Shown: in pieces, positions 1 to 5,721 of the stretch
Position numbering within the stretch: the first letter of the stretch is position 1
How the letters are laid out: each line of letters starts with the position of its first letter
Assembly: GCA_022615525.1 (NCBI GenBank)
Contig: JAKEGN010000114.1
Coordinates: 1-5,756 of the forward strand
DNA: 5,756 nucleotides
DNA from: Woeseiaceae bacterium
GTDB taxonomy: Bacteria > Pseudomonadota > Gammaproteobacteria > Steroidobacterales > Woeseiaceae
Reading direction: 5' to 3'
Program-made: the position numbers and the translations under genes
Notes under the pieces: model-generated
The model's database searches: none
What the model was told of the DNA's origin: nothing
What the model saw: the letters and a program-made list of their open reading frames with translations, nothing else

Positions 1-19
1 AGGTGCCAGTCGAAGCCCT

Positions 20-43
20 GTAGGAGCGAGCAGTGCTCGCGAC
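20..43. repeat. REP-like palindromic element
   Basis: The stretch reads TGTAGGAGCGAGC, then AGT, then GCTCGCGAC. It contains a perfect 6-bp stem (GCGAGC at 26-31, GCTCGC at 35-40) with a 3-nt loop. The TGTAGGAGCGAGC...GCTCGCGA layout is the form of REP elements scattered between genes in pseudomonads and related Gammaproteobacteria. It begins about 26 nt past the stop codon of the leftward kinase gene. That is the usual place for REPs, and it could slow transcription or protect the 3' end of the mRNA. No T-run follows in the leftward direction, so it is not a classical intrinsic terminator. Only one copy lies in the window; repetitiveness in the genome is inferred from its resemblance to known elements. 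Confidence 0.65.
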
Positions 44-68
44 GCGGCGCTCGAAACCGGCCGTCGCG

Positions 69-2090
69 TCAGGCCGGAAGCTCGACGACGAAAATGACAC
101 CGTCGGCGGTGTTGTCCGCGCTGATGGAACCGCCGTGCCCTTCGGCGATCAGCCTTGCGATGTAGAGCCCGAGACCGAGGTGTTCGCTGTCGCCCCCGCC
201 GCGTACGGAAATCATGGAATCGAACAACTGCGATCGCATGGTTTGCGGCAAAGGCGGCCCCGGATTGCTTACGGAAAGCCGGATCCTGGCATCGGTTTTC
301 GCAAGCCCGATGGTAATCGCGTCGCCGCTCTTGCTGAAGTCGACGGCGTTATCCGCAAGCTTGTCCAGCATCTGGATGATGAGTTCCGGCGAGCCCCGGA
401 AATGCAGCGGAGTTGAGTCCGACTGCAGCACGAACCGCCTTTCCGGCCAGGCTCCGTTGTATGCGGCCACCGTCGCTTTGACGAGTTCGTGCAAATCGAA
501 ATCCACCGCGTCGGCGTTCTGCATCAACTCTTCGACCCGACTGGCTTCGCTCATGGCGTTCAGGATCTTCTTCAAACGTAGCGCGCCGTCCCTGGCCCGG
601 GCCGTGTACTTGGCCGATTCGGCGTCGAGGTCCTCGTGCTCCAGGTTCTCGAGCGACGAGGTGACGATCGTCAGAGGCGTACGCAATTCGTGCGACAGAC
701 GCGAGGCCAGCTTTCGCAGGTACTCGTTGTACTCGCCGAGTTGCCGCAACACGCTGGAAAAGCTTCGCGACAGGTCGCCGATCTCATCGCTGGCATCGAG
801 GCTCGGCAATCCGCTGCGCACCCGGTCTCCGTCCAGTGCTTTCTCCGTGGCCCTGCTCAGGCGGCGAATCCGACCCGACAGCCAGGTCGAGTAGCCAAGC
901 AACGCTGCGGCGACAGCGAGGGTCGCAATGAGCGTGAAGTTCATCAGGCGCGTCAGCGCGCGATTCGTCAGGCTCAGGATGGCATCCGTGCCTTGTTGCA
1001 GCACGACCGCGCCGGTCTGCACCGTACTCGACCAGACGGGTTGCGCGACCGCAATGACGCCGCGTCCGGTGTCCGGCGCACGGAACCAGCTACTGGCCGC
1101 GCGGCCATTCAATGCATCGTTGATATAAATCTGTTGCTCGCGTCCGGACGGATCGGGCTCCGCCAGTGCGGCGGAATCACCGGGCTCGAGAATGAAGTTG
1201 TATGCCAGTCGGAGGAGGCGCGAGCCGCCGCCGGTTTCCTGGTCGCCGCCGCGTCGTTGTGCGGTTGTGCCGGCCTGCGCCAGCCGCCATCCGGTGGCAT
1301 CGGTTACGATGAGCCGAAGTCCGGGCTGAACGTAGGCTTCTACGAAACTGGCAAGCACCAGGGAAGGTGTGACGAAGCGGCCGGGAAGCGGTGTGGCGAA
1401 AGTGGCGCTACGAACACCCGGACTCATCCCGTCGGCGGTGTTGATGACAATGACGCCCAGTCGATCGCCGAGCAGGCCGCGGGGTATCCTCGCTTCCAGC
1501 CGATAGCCACGTGTAGTGTCCTGCCACTGCGCGGCAATGCGCGTCTCTTCGGATATGCGGCCGTTGCTTCGCCGCAGAGCAGCGAGTTCGCCGGGGGCTT
1601 CCGTGCGAAAGAGGTACTCGGCGAGCCCGCCGGGTGCACCGTAGCTTTGCACGATGACCTGGTCTGCATGCGCCGGCGTATCGCTAGCGGGCCGGTGGTA
1701 GGTGACATTGTTGTCGCGCGCATCGACGTAGAGAAACAAATTCTGCCCGCGGACACCGACGGCATAGGCGATGGACCCGTCGGTGCCGCGAAGTTTGCGG
1801 AGCGCGTCGGGCGGGAGAGTCCAGTCATCGACGTAACCGTCGATCAGGGGTTCGGTCAGCAATGGATGACCGTAGACCTGGTTCTCGCCATAGGGCGTGT
1901 CAGCCTTTGACCGAGCGAACTCCTGCGGAAACTGCGACAGGGAATCCGCGATCGCCTGCGCGGTGCCGGCCAGCATGTTCTGCTGTCCCTCGCGCAACGC
2001 GGATTCGGTTTCGCGTATGAATTGGCAACCGGCCCAAGGCAGGATCAGCGTCAGCAGACTGACGAGCAGCAACTGCCTGCGTAGCGTCAT
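69..2090 (-). CDS. pdsS: PdsS, dedicated sortase system sensor histidine kinase
   Basis: This is an inner-membrane sensor kinase of 673 residues that should phosphorylate PdsR. A first hydrophobic segment lies at residues about 7-20 and a second at about 384-404. Between them is a periplasmic region of roughly 360 residues. Its first part (about 77-240) contains IDGYVDDW at 83-90 and alternating beta-strand-like segments resembling a CBM9/DOMON-type fold. A HAMP-like linker follows (about 400-452). The HisKA motif SHELRTPL (466-473) has phospho-acceptor His467, and the ATPase domain has the N box around Asn581 (LADNAVDF) and the G2 box LGLGLYIARLIAEGHGG (638-654). The usual DxGxG of the G1 box reads SNPGPPLP (608-615). 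Start: ATG at 2090, 15 nt after the pdsR stop, with only a weak AGAG upstream, so translation is probably coupled to pdsR. The assignment rests on kinase motifs plus the adjacent class GN sortase, target and PdsR. The sensed ligand is unknown; the CBM9-like call is by eye. Confidence 0.93.
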   Translation of the reverse strand: MTLRRQLLLVSLLTLILPWAGCQFIRETESALREGQQNMLAGTAQAIADSLSQFPQEFARSKADTPYGENQVYGHPLLTEPLIDGYVDDWTLPPDALRKLRGTDGSIAYAVGVRGQNLFLYVDARDNNVTYHRPASDTPAHADQVIVQSYGAPGGLAEYLFRTEAPGELAALRRSNGRISEETRIAAQWQDTTRGYRLEARIPRGLLGDRLGVIVINTADGMSPGVRSATFATPLPGRFVTPSLVLASFVEAYVQPGLRLIVTDATGWRLAQAGTTAQRRGGDQETGGGSRLLRLAYNFILEPGDSAALAEPDPSGREQQIYINDALNGRAASSWFRAPDTGRGVIAVAQPVWSSTVQTGAVVLQQGTDAILSLTNRALTRLMNFTLIATLAVAAALLGYSTWLSGRIRRLSRATEKALDGDRVRSGLPSLDASDEIGDLSRSFSSVLRQLGEYNEYLRKLASRLSHELRTPLTIVTSSLENLEHEDLDAESAKYTARARDGALRLKKILNAMSEASRVEELMQNADAVDFDLHELVKATVAAYNGAWPERRFVLQSDSTPLHFRGSPELIIQMLDKLADNAVDFSKSGDAITIGLAKTDARIRLSVSNPGPPLPQTMRSQLFDSMISVRGGGDSEHLGLGLYIARLIAEGHGGSISADNTADGVIFVVELPA

Positions 2091-2105
2091 GCGAATACTC
2101 TGGAT

Positions 2106-2798
2106 TCAGTCGACAAGCCAGCGATAGCCCATGCCGTAGACCGTTTCGATCGCGTCGAAATCCGGATCGACGGCAATGAATTTGCGACGAATGCGTTTGA
2201 TGTGCGAAGTGATGGTGTTGTCGTCGAGCACGGCCTGGGCCGCGTCCATGAGTTGCTGACGGTTCTTGACGTGGCCCGGGTATCGCGCCAACGCATGTAC
2301 CATCCAGAACTCGGTCAGGGTCAGACCTACGGGCAGGTCCTTCCAGCGTATGGTCATCCTGTCCGCGTCGATCTCCAGATCGCCGCGATTGACCAGCTTG
2401 CCCTCGGCCAGGGGTTGCTGCAGCGCCTCGATGCGGCGGAACAGAGCAGCGACGCGCGCCATGAGGTGCGGCATGCTGATGTCCTTGGTCAGGTAGTCAT
2501 CGGCACCGAGTCGCAGGCCGGATACGGCGTCGAACTCGCTGTCCCTGGCCGTCAGAAAGATGATCGGCAGGTCCTTCGAGCGACCGCGCAGGTCACGGCA
2601 AAGTTCGAAGCCGCCTTCGACGTCGTCCTTCAGGTTGATGTCGATAACGACGAGATCCGGCAGCCTTGCCGAGAAGCTGTCCAGTGCCGGTCCGCGTGCA
2701 GCGAAAAGTTCCACTGAATAACCCTCGCGGCGAAACGCGGCCGCATAGTTTTCACGCAGGGCGGCTTCGTCCTCGACGATTGCGATGCGCTTGCCCAA
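2106..2798 (-). CDS. pdsR: PdsR, dedicated sortase system response regulator (OmpR family)
   Basis: This is a cytoplasmic transcription factor of 230 residues from the chosen start. The receiver domain covers about 3-120: acidic pocket Glu9-Asp10 (IVEDE), phospho-acceptor Asp53 (VVIDINL), Thr83 (FLTAR) and Lys105 (YLTKD). A winged-helix DNA-binding domain of OmpR/PhoB type covers about 130-230, with LTLTEFWMVHAL, the recognition-helix segment ITSHIKRIRRKF and the terminal wing VYGMGYRW. Start choice: the frame stays open to a GTG at 2906 and has an ATG at 2855, but neither has a ribosome site. The TTG at 2798 has GGAG (2805-2808) 6 nt upstream, puts the protein start right at GKRIAIVEDE, and gives the normal family length. 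The gene precedes pdsS by 15 nt and is divergent from the target-sortase pair, which it probably controls. Function is very likely; the exact start is less sure. Confidence 0.92.
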   Translation of the reverse strand: MGKRIAIVEDEAALRENYAAAFRREGYSVELFAARGPALDSFSARLPDLVVIDINLKDDVEGGFELCRDLRGRSKDLPIIFLTARDSEFDAVSGLRLGADDYLTKDISMPHLMARVAALFRRIEALQQPLAEGKLVNRGDLEIDADRMTIRWKDLPVGLTLTEFWMVHALARYPGHVKNRQQLMDAAQAVLDDNTITSHIKRIRRKFIAVDPDFDAIETVYGMGYRWLVD

Positions 2799-2804
2799 GG
2801 TTTG

Positions 2805-2808
2805 CTCC
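2805..2808 (-). promoter_or_regulatory. Ribosome binding site deciding the pdsR start
   Basis: On the minus strand GGAG is followed by 6 nt (CAAACC) and then TTG. It is the only Shine-Dalgarno-like match in front of any possible pdsR start. It therefore favours the TTG at 2798 over the ATG at 2855 and the GTG at 2906. Confidence 0.6.
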
Positions 2809-2820
2809 GACGCTGCCGGG

Positions 2821-2861
2821 TGAGAGCCACAATTTGCCACATTATGCCGCTGCATTGCCAC
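2821..2861. promoter_or_regulatory. Phased GCCAC direct repeats, candidate PdsR operator
   Basis: Four similar units lie in tandem in the divergent control region: GCCAC at 2826, GCCAC at 2836, GCCGC at 2846 and GCCAC at 2857. The spacings are 10, 10 and 11 nt. Two of the units extend to an identical TTGCCAC (2834-2840 and 2855-2861), exactly 21 nt apart. Direct repeats on one face of the helix at this spacing are the usual binding layout for OmpR-family regulators, and the only such regulator here is PdsR. The array ends about 65 nt before the target start and overlaps the possible leftward -10 of pdsR. Binding by PdsR is an inference; GCC is common in this GC-rich DNA, which weakens the shorter units. 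Confidence 0.45.
2841..2846 (-). promoter_or_regulatory. Possible -10 element for pdsR-pdsS
   Basis: The minus strand reads CATAAT, five of six matches to TATAAT. It lies about 43 nt upstream of the TTG start and downstream of the rejected ATG at 2855. The -35 region 17 nt away (GCCGGT) is a poor match, so if this is a promoter it would probably depend on an activator or be modulated by protein binding to the overlapping repeats. Judged by eye only. Confidence 0.25.
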
Positions 2862-2870
2862 GGACCGGCC

Positions 2871-2899
2871 CTTACGCCGAACTTTTGCCCTGTTTGAAT
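2871..2899 (+). promoter_or_regulatory. Weak candidate promoter for target-sortase operon
   Basis: A CTTACG (2871-2876) and a TTGAAT (2894-2899) are separated by 17 nt and lie 28 nt before the ATG at 2927. The match to sigma-70 consensus is poor at both boxes (about 3/6 and 4/6). The repeat array ends at 2861, next to the -35 box, which fits an activator-dependent promoter. This is a suggestion only. Confidence 0.18.
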
Positions 2900-2915
2900 G
2901 AGGCACATCGGCAAA

Positions 2916-2921
2916 GGGAGG
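2916..2921 (+). promoter_or_regulatory. Shine-Dalgarno of the sortase target gene
   Basis: GGGAGG is followed by 5 nt (GTCTC) and the ATG at 2927. This strong site supports starting here rather than at the upstream in-frame TTG at 2666, which lies inside pdsR. A second good site, GGAAGG at 2983-2988, stands 7 nt before an in-frame ATG at 2996, so a shorter form is possible. Confidence 0.6.
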
Positions 2922-2926
2922 GTCTC

Positions 2927-5128
2927 ATGATAAAGCGGATCGGGTATCGCGCCGGCAGCGGGCAGGGGTGGCAGCTTCGATCGGAAGGTAGCGCCATGAA
3001 GCACTGGCATCCGGCAGCCCCGCGCGTCGACAGCCAGGCTATCGCAAGGTTCTTTCAGCGCAGGCAACGCTGGCACTGTGCTGCCGTTGCGCTGCTGCTG
3101 GTTTTCTTTAAGCCGCTTGCGGCGCAGCAGGAAATTCCGGACCAGGTCACGCCATCGCAGATGCAAAGCGGCAGCCTGCTGCTGAAAATGCAGAACGGAT
3201 ACCAGGTTGCGACACGCATGGACACTCATGCGTCCATGAAAGTGAGCGGGCTCGTCGCGCGCGTTTCCGTCAAGCAATCGTTTCGCAATGACGGCAGCGA
3301 GTGGGTGGAGGGAATTTATGTATTTCCATTGCCCGACACCGCGGCCGTCGATCGCTTGCGCATGCATATCGGGGAGCGGTACATCGAGGGCGAGATCAGG
3401 GAGAAGGAACAGGCAAAGAAAGAGTACGAGCAGGCAAAACAGGAAGGCAGAAAAGCAAGTCTCGTGGAGCAGGAGCGCCCGAACCTGTTCACGACATCGG
3501 TCGCGAACATCGCTCCCGGCGAAGCCGTAACCGTCGAGATCGAGTACCTGGAAACGCTCAGGTACGACGAGGGGACGTTCAGTTTGCGATTCCCGGTCAC
3601 CCTGACGCCGCGTTACATACCTGGTGCTCCTCTGACCGAACGCAAGGGATCGGGATGGTCTCCCGACACAACCCGGGTCGACGATGCATCCCGCGTAACG
3701 CCACCGGTCGTTACCCGTTCGGACTCGCACCGGCTTGAAGTGACCGTGGACCTGAACGCCGGTATGCCGCTGGAGATCGTTGCGAGCCGTTATCACCCGA
3801 TCTCGGTCAGTGAGTTAAAGAGCGGCCAGGCGGGCCGGTACCAGGTAACGCTCGCCGACGCGGACACGCCCATGGATCACGATTTCGAACTCCTGTGGCG
3901 TCCGGTGCCGGCCAGCATGCCGCGCGCGACGCTGTTCACCGAGGACTTCGGCGGACAGCCGCACCTGCTGCTGATGATGATCCCGCCGAACGACGCGTCG
4001 ATCGCGATGCCGGGAGTCGCGCGCGAGACGATTTTTGTCATCGATACGTCCGGATCCATGCACGGCACTTCGATGGAGCAGGCCAGGAAAGCACTGGAGC
4101 TTGCACTCGGCGGACTGCGGCCGGAAGACCGATTCAACGTCATCCAGTTCAATTCGGTGACCCACGCATTGTTCCGCGTGAGTGTCCCGGCGACGCTGGA
4201 GAACATCGCTCGCGCCAGGTCGTACGTGCAGAACCTGGGTGCCGACGGTGGAACGGAAATGCGGCCTGCCCTGGAGCTGGCGCTGCACTCACCGGCAGCA
4301 GAAACGCATCTCAGGCAGGTCGTTTTCATTACCGACGGGAGCGTCGGCAACGAGGAGGAACTGTTCTCGGTGATCGAGGCGGGACTCGGCAATGCACGCC
4401 TGTTCACGGTCGGTATCGGATCGGCACCGAACGGCTGGTTCATGCGCAAGGCCGCCGAAGCGGGCCGTGGAACCTATACCTACGTCAGCGCGTTGCATGA
4501 AATCGACGAGAAGATGGGGCGCTTGTTTCGCAAACTGGAAAGTCCCCAATTGACCGACATCCGGATCCAGTGGCCGTCCGGAGTCACGGTCGATGCCTAT
4601 CCGGCAACGGTCGCGGACCTCTACCTCGGCGAACCCATCGTCGTGAAAGCGCGATTGAGTGGCGAGCCACGCGACAACAGCCAGGTAAGCGTCAGCGGCA
4701 ATTCGGCCTCCGGCGGCTGGAGCCGCACGATCGACCTCGATGAAACGACGGATGGAAGTCCCGGCATCGCGGCGATCTGGGCGCGCGCACGCATCGAGTT
4801 GCTGCTCGATGGCGTCCAGCGCGGCGCAGACGCCGACAGCGTGCGGCAGGCCGTCATCGACACGGCCTTGCAACATCACCTGGTGAGCAAGTTCACGAGC
4901 CTCGTCGCCATCGACAGGACCCCGGTACGGCCGCAGGCGGCCGGCCTCGACAGCGTGGCGGTACCGAATTTGCTGCCGTATGGCCAGAACATGAACGCCA
5001 TATTCGGATTCCCGGCAACGGCAACCGATGCGGAATTGCTGCGCTTGAGTGGCGTGGCCTGTCTCCTGCTGGCGCTCCTGCTCGTCACAATGAGGAGGCG
5101 CAGCCGTGTCTGCGAAATTCATTCGTAA
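2927..5128 (+). CDS. Sortase target: VIT/VWA-domain surface protein (marine proteobacterial type)
   Basis: This is the 733-residue substrate of the adjacent sortase (710 from the ATG at 2996). A Sec-type signal peptide has basic RRQRWH (45-50), a hydrophobic core (about 51-61) and probable cleavage after LAA (64-66). A VIT (inter-alpha-trypsin inhibitor N-terminal) domain spans about 75-215, with the family's KEYEQAKQEG helix and LVEQERPNLFTTSVANI. A von Willebrand A domain spans about 366-535 with an intact MIDAS: Asp373, Ser375, Ser377 (DTSGS), Thr443 (GGTEM) and Asp470 (TDGS), so it should bind a divalent metal and protein ligands. The C-terminus has FPATA (695-699), a hydrophobic helix (about 704-722) and RRRSR (723-727), i.e. 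a sortase sorting signal with a degenerate LPxTG. A short tail VCEIHS follows. It is exported, anchored in the inner membrane, then processed by the sortase. The architecture matches the family of sortase targets that are usually the only substrate in their genome. The physiological role is not established. Confidence 0.93.
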   Translation: MIKRIGYRAGSGQGWQLRSEGSAMKHWHPAAPRVDSQAIARFFQRRQRWHCAAVALLLVFFKPLAAQQEIPDQVTPSQMQSGSLLLKMQNGYQVATRMDTHASMKVSGLVARVSVKQSFRNDGSEWVEGIYVFPLPDTAAVDRLRMHIGERYIEGEIREKEQAKKEYEQAKQEGRKASLVEQERPNLFTTSVANIAPGEAVTVEIEYLETLRYDEGTFSLRFPVTLTPRYIPGAPLTERKGSGWSPDTTRVDDASRVTPPVVTRSDSHRLEVTVDLNAGMPLEIVASRYHPISVSELKSGQAGRYQVTLADADTPMDHDFELLWRPVPASMPRATLFTEDFGGQPHLLLMMIPPNDASIAMPGVARETIFVIDTSGSMHGTSMEQARKALELALGGLRPEDRFNVIQFNSVTHALFRVSVPATLENIARARSYVQNLGADGGTEMRPALELALHSPAAETHLRQVVFITDGSVGNEEELFSVIEAGLGNARLFTVGIGSAPNGWFMRKAAEAGRGTYTYVSALHEIDEKMGRLFRKLESPQLTDIRIQWPSGVTVDAYPATVADLYLGEPIVVKARLSGEPRDNSQVSVSGNSASGGWSRTIDLDETTDGSPGIAAIWARARIELLLDGVQRGADADSVRQAVIDTALQHHLVSKFTSLVAIDRTPVRPQAAGLDSVAVPNLLPYGQNMNAIFGFPATATDAELLRLSGVACLLLALLLVTMRRRSRVCEIHS
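5009..5107 (+). other. C-terminal sorting signal of the target (FPATA-helix-Arg tail)
   Basis: This part of the target gene encodes FPATA (5009-5023), a short spacer TDAELLR, a hydrophobic stretch centred on VACLLLALLLV, and RRRSR. The order motif-helix-positive tail is the standard sortase signal. The motif departs from LPxTG at the first position (Phe for Leu) and the fifth (Ala for Gly). Cleavage would be expected between Thr698 and Ala699. Confidence 0.75.
5093..5098 (+). promoter_or_regulatory. Sortase Shine-Dalgarno inside the target's Arg codons
   Basis: A perfect AGGAGG lies 7 nt before the GTG at 5106. The same six bases are the codons AGG AGG for Arg723 and Arg724 of the target, the start of its basic stop-transfer tail. 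This fixes the sortase start and indicates translational coupling. Confidence 0.85.
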
Positions 5129-5696
5129 GCGCCGCGCGGAGGTAATCCTCGTGTCCTGCCTGCTCTGTCTCGGATTCTGGCAGCTCGGTCATGGCGCCTA
5201 CATACCGGCCAAGGCCTGGGTTGCCCAGGAACTGATGCAGCAGGCCTGGCGCCGTGCGAGGGACGGGGACCAGCAGGCGCGGCCATGGCCCTGGGCCGAT
5301 ACCTGGCCTGTCGCCAAGCTGTCGGCGAAAGGAGGAGACATCGAACTGATCGTCCTTGCCGGCGAATCCGGTCGCACGCTCGCTTTCGGACCGGGACACC
5401 TGAGTGCCAGCGTGCTCCCGGGCGAACAGGGAAACAGCGTCATCGCCGGTCACCGCGACACGCACTTCCAGTTTCTGCAGGTCCTCAATGTAGGCGAGTC
5501 TCTCCTGTTCGAGATGCCGGATGGCAAGCGGCATCTCTACCGCATCAGCAACCTGGATGTCGTCGATTCGAGGCGTGGCAGCATCGTGCTCGATACCGAG
5601 GAAGCATTGCTGAGCCTCGTCACCTGCTACCCGTTCAACGCGGTGAGAGCCGGCGGTCCCATGCGTTACGTGGTGACGGCTGAAATGATCTACTAG
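5106..5696 (+). CDS. Class GN sortase (proteobacterial dedicated sortase)
   Basis: This cysteine transpeptidase has 196 residues, the short length usual for the family. A basic N-terminus (KFIRKRR) and one hydrophobic segment (about 12-28) should anchor it in the inner membrane with the catalytic domain in the periplasm. The catalytic residues are all present: His116 (IAGHRDTHF), Cys174 (LVTCYPF) and Arg187 (GPMRYVV). It should cleave the neighbouring target at its LPxTG-like site through a thioacyl intermediate and pass it to an amine acceptor or water. The start is GTG at 5106, set by a perfect AGGAGG; it overlaps the target's 3' end by 23 nt in another frame, so the two proteins are made together. 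The specificity pocket must accept FPATA if the neighbour is its substrate. The acceptor in a Gram-negative envelope is unknown. Confidence 0.95.
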   Translation: MSAKFIRKRRAEVILVSCLLCLGFWQLGHGAYIPAKAWVAQELMQQAWRRARDGDQQARPWPWADTWPVAKLSAKGGDIELIVLAGESGRTLAFGPGHLSASVLPGEQGNSVIAGHRDTHFQFLQVLNVGESLLFEMPDGKRHLYRISNLDVVDSRRGSIVLDTEEALLSLVTCYPFNAVRAGGPMRYVVTAEMIY

Positions 5697-5721
5697 GGAA
5701 GGCCTGGCTTATTCGAATGTC

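Noticed and set aside
636..1910. Long plus-strand open frame (424 codons) opposite pdsS
   Set aside because: It lies wholly antisense to a kinase with clear motifs. Its translation is low-complexity Arg/Ala/Gly-rich with no recognisable domain, as expected for the shadow frame of GC-rich coding DNA.
2666..2926. N-terminal extension of the target to a TTG at 2666
   Set aside because: It would overlap pdsR and the divergent control region and place 87 extra residues before the start. The ATG at 2927 has a strong ribosome site.
3047..3076. Possible twin-arginine (Tat) signal in FFQRRQRWH of the target
   Set aside because: The residues around RR do not fit the S/T-R-R-x-F-L-K pattern, and the following core is strongly hydrophobic; a Sec signal is more likely.
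2630..3796. Long minus-strand open frame (388 codons) across the divergent promoter region
   Set aside because: It runs antisense to the target and into pdsR in another frame, crosses the control region, and shows no domain.
4289..5122. Minus-strand open frame (277 codons) opposite the VWA gene
   Set aside because: It is antisense to the intact VWA and C-terminal region of the target; its translation shows no motif or plausible ribosome site.
5711..5718. Perfect palindrome ATTCGAAT after the sortase, considered as a terminator or operator
   Set aside because: It is only 8 bases, AT-rich, has no loop or T-run, and is short enough to occur by chance.
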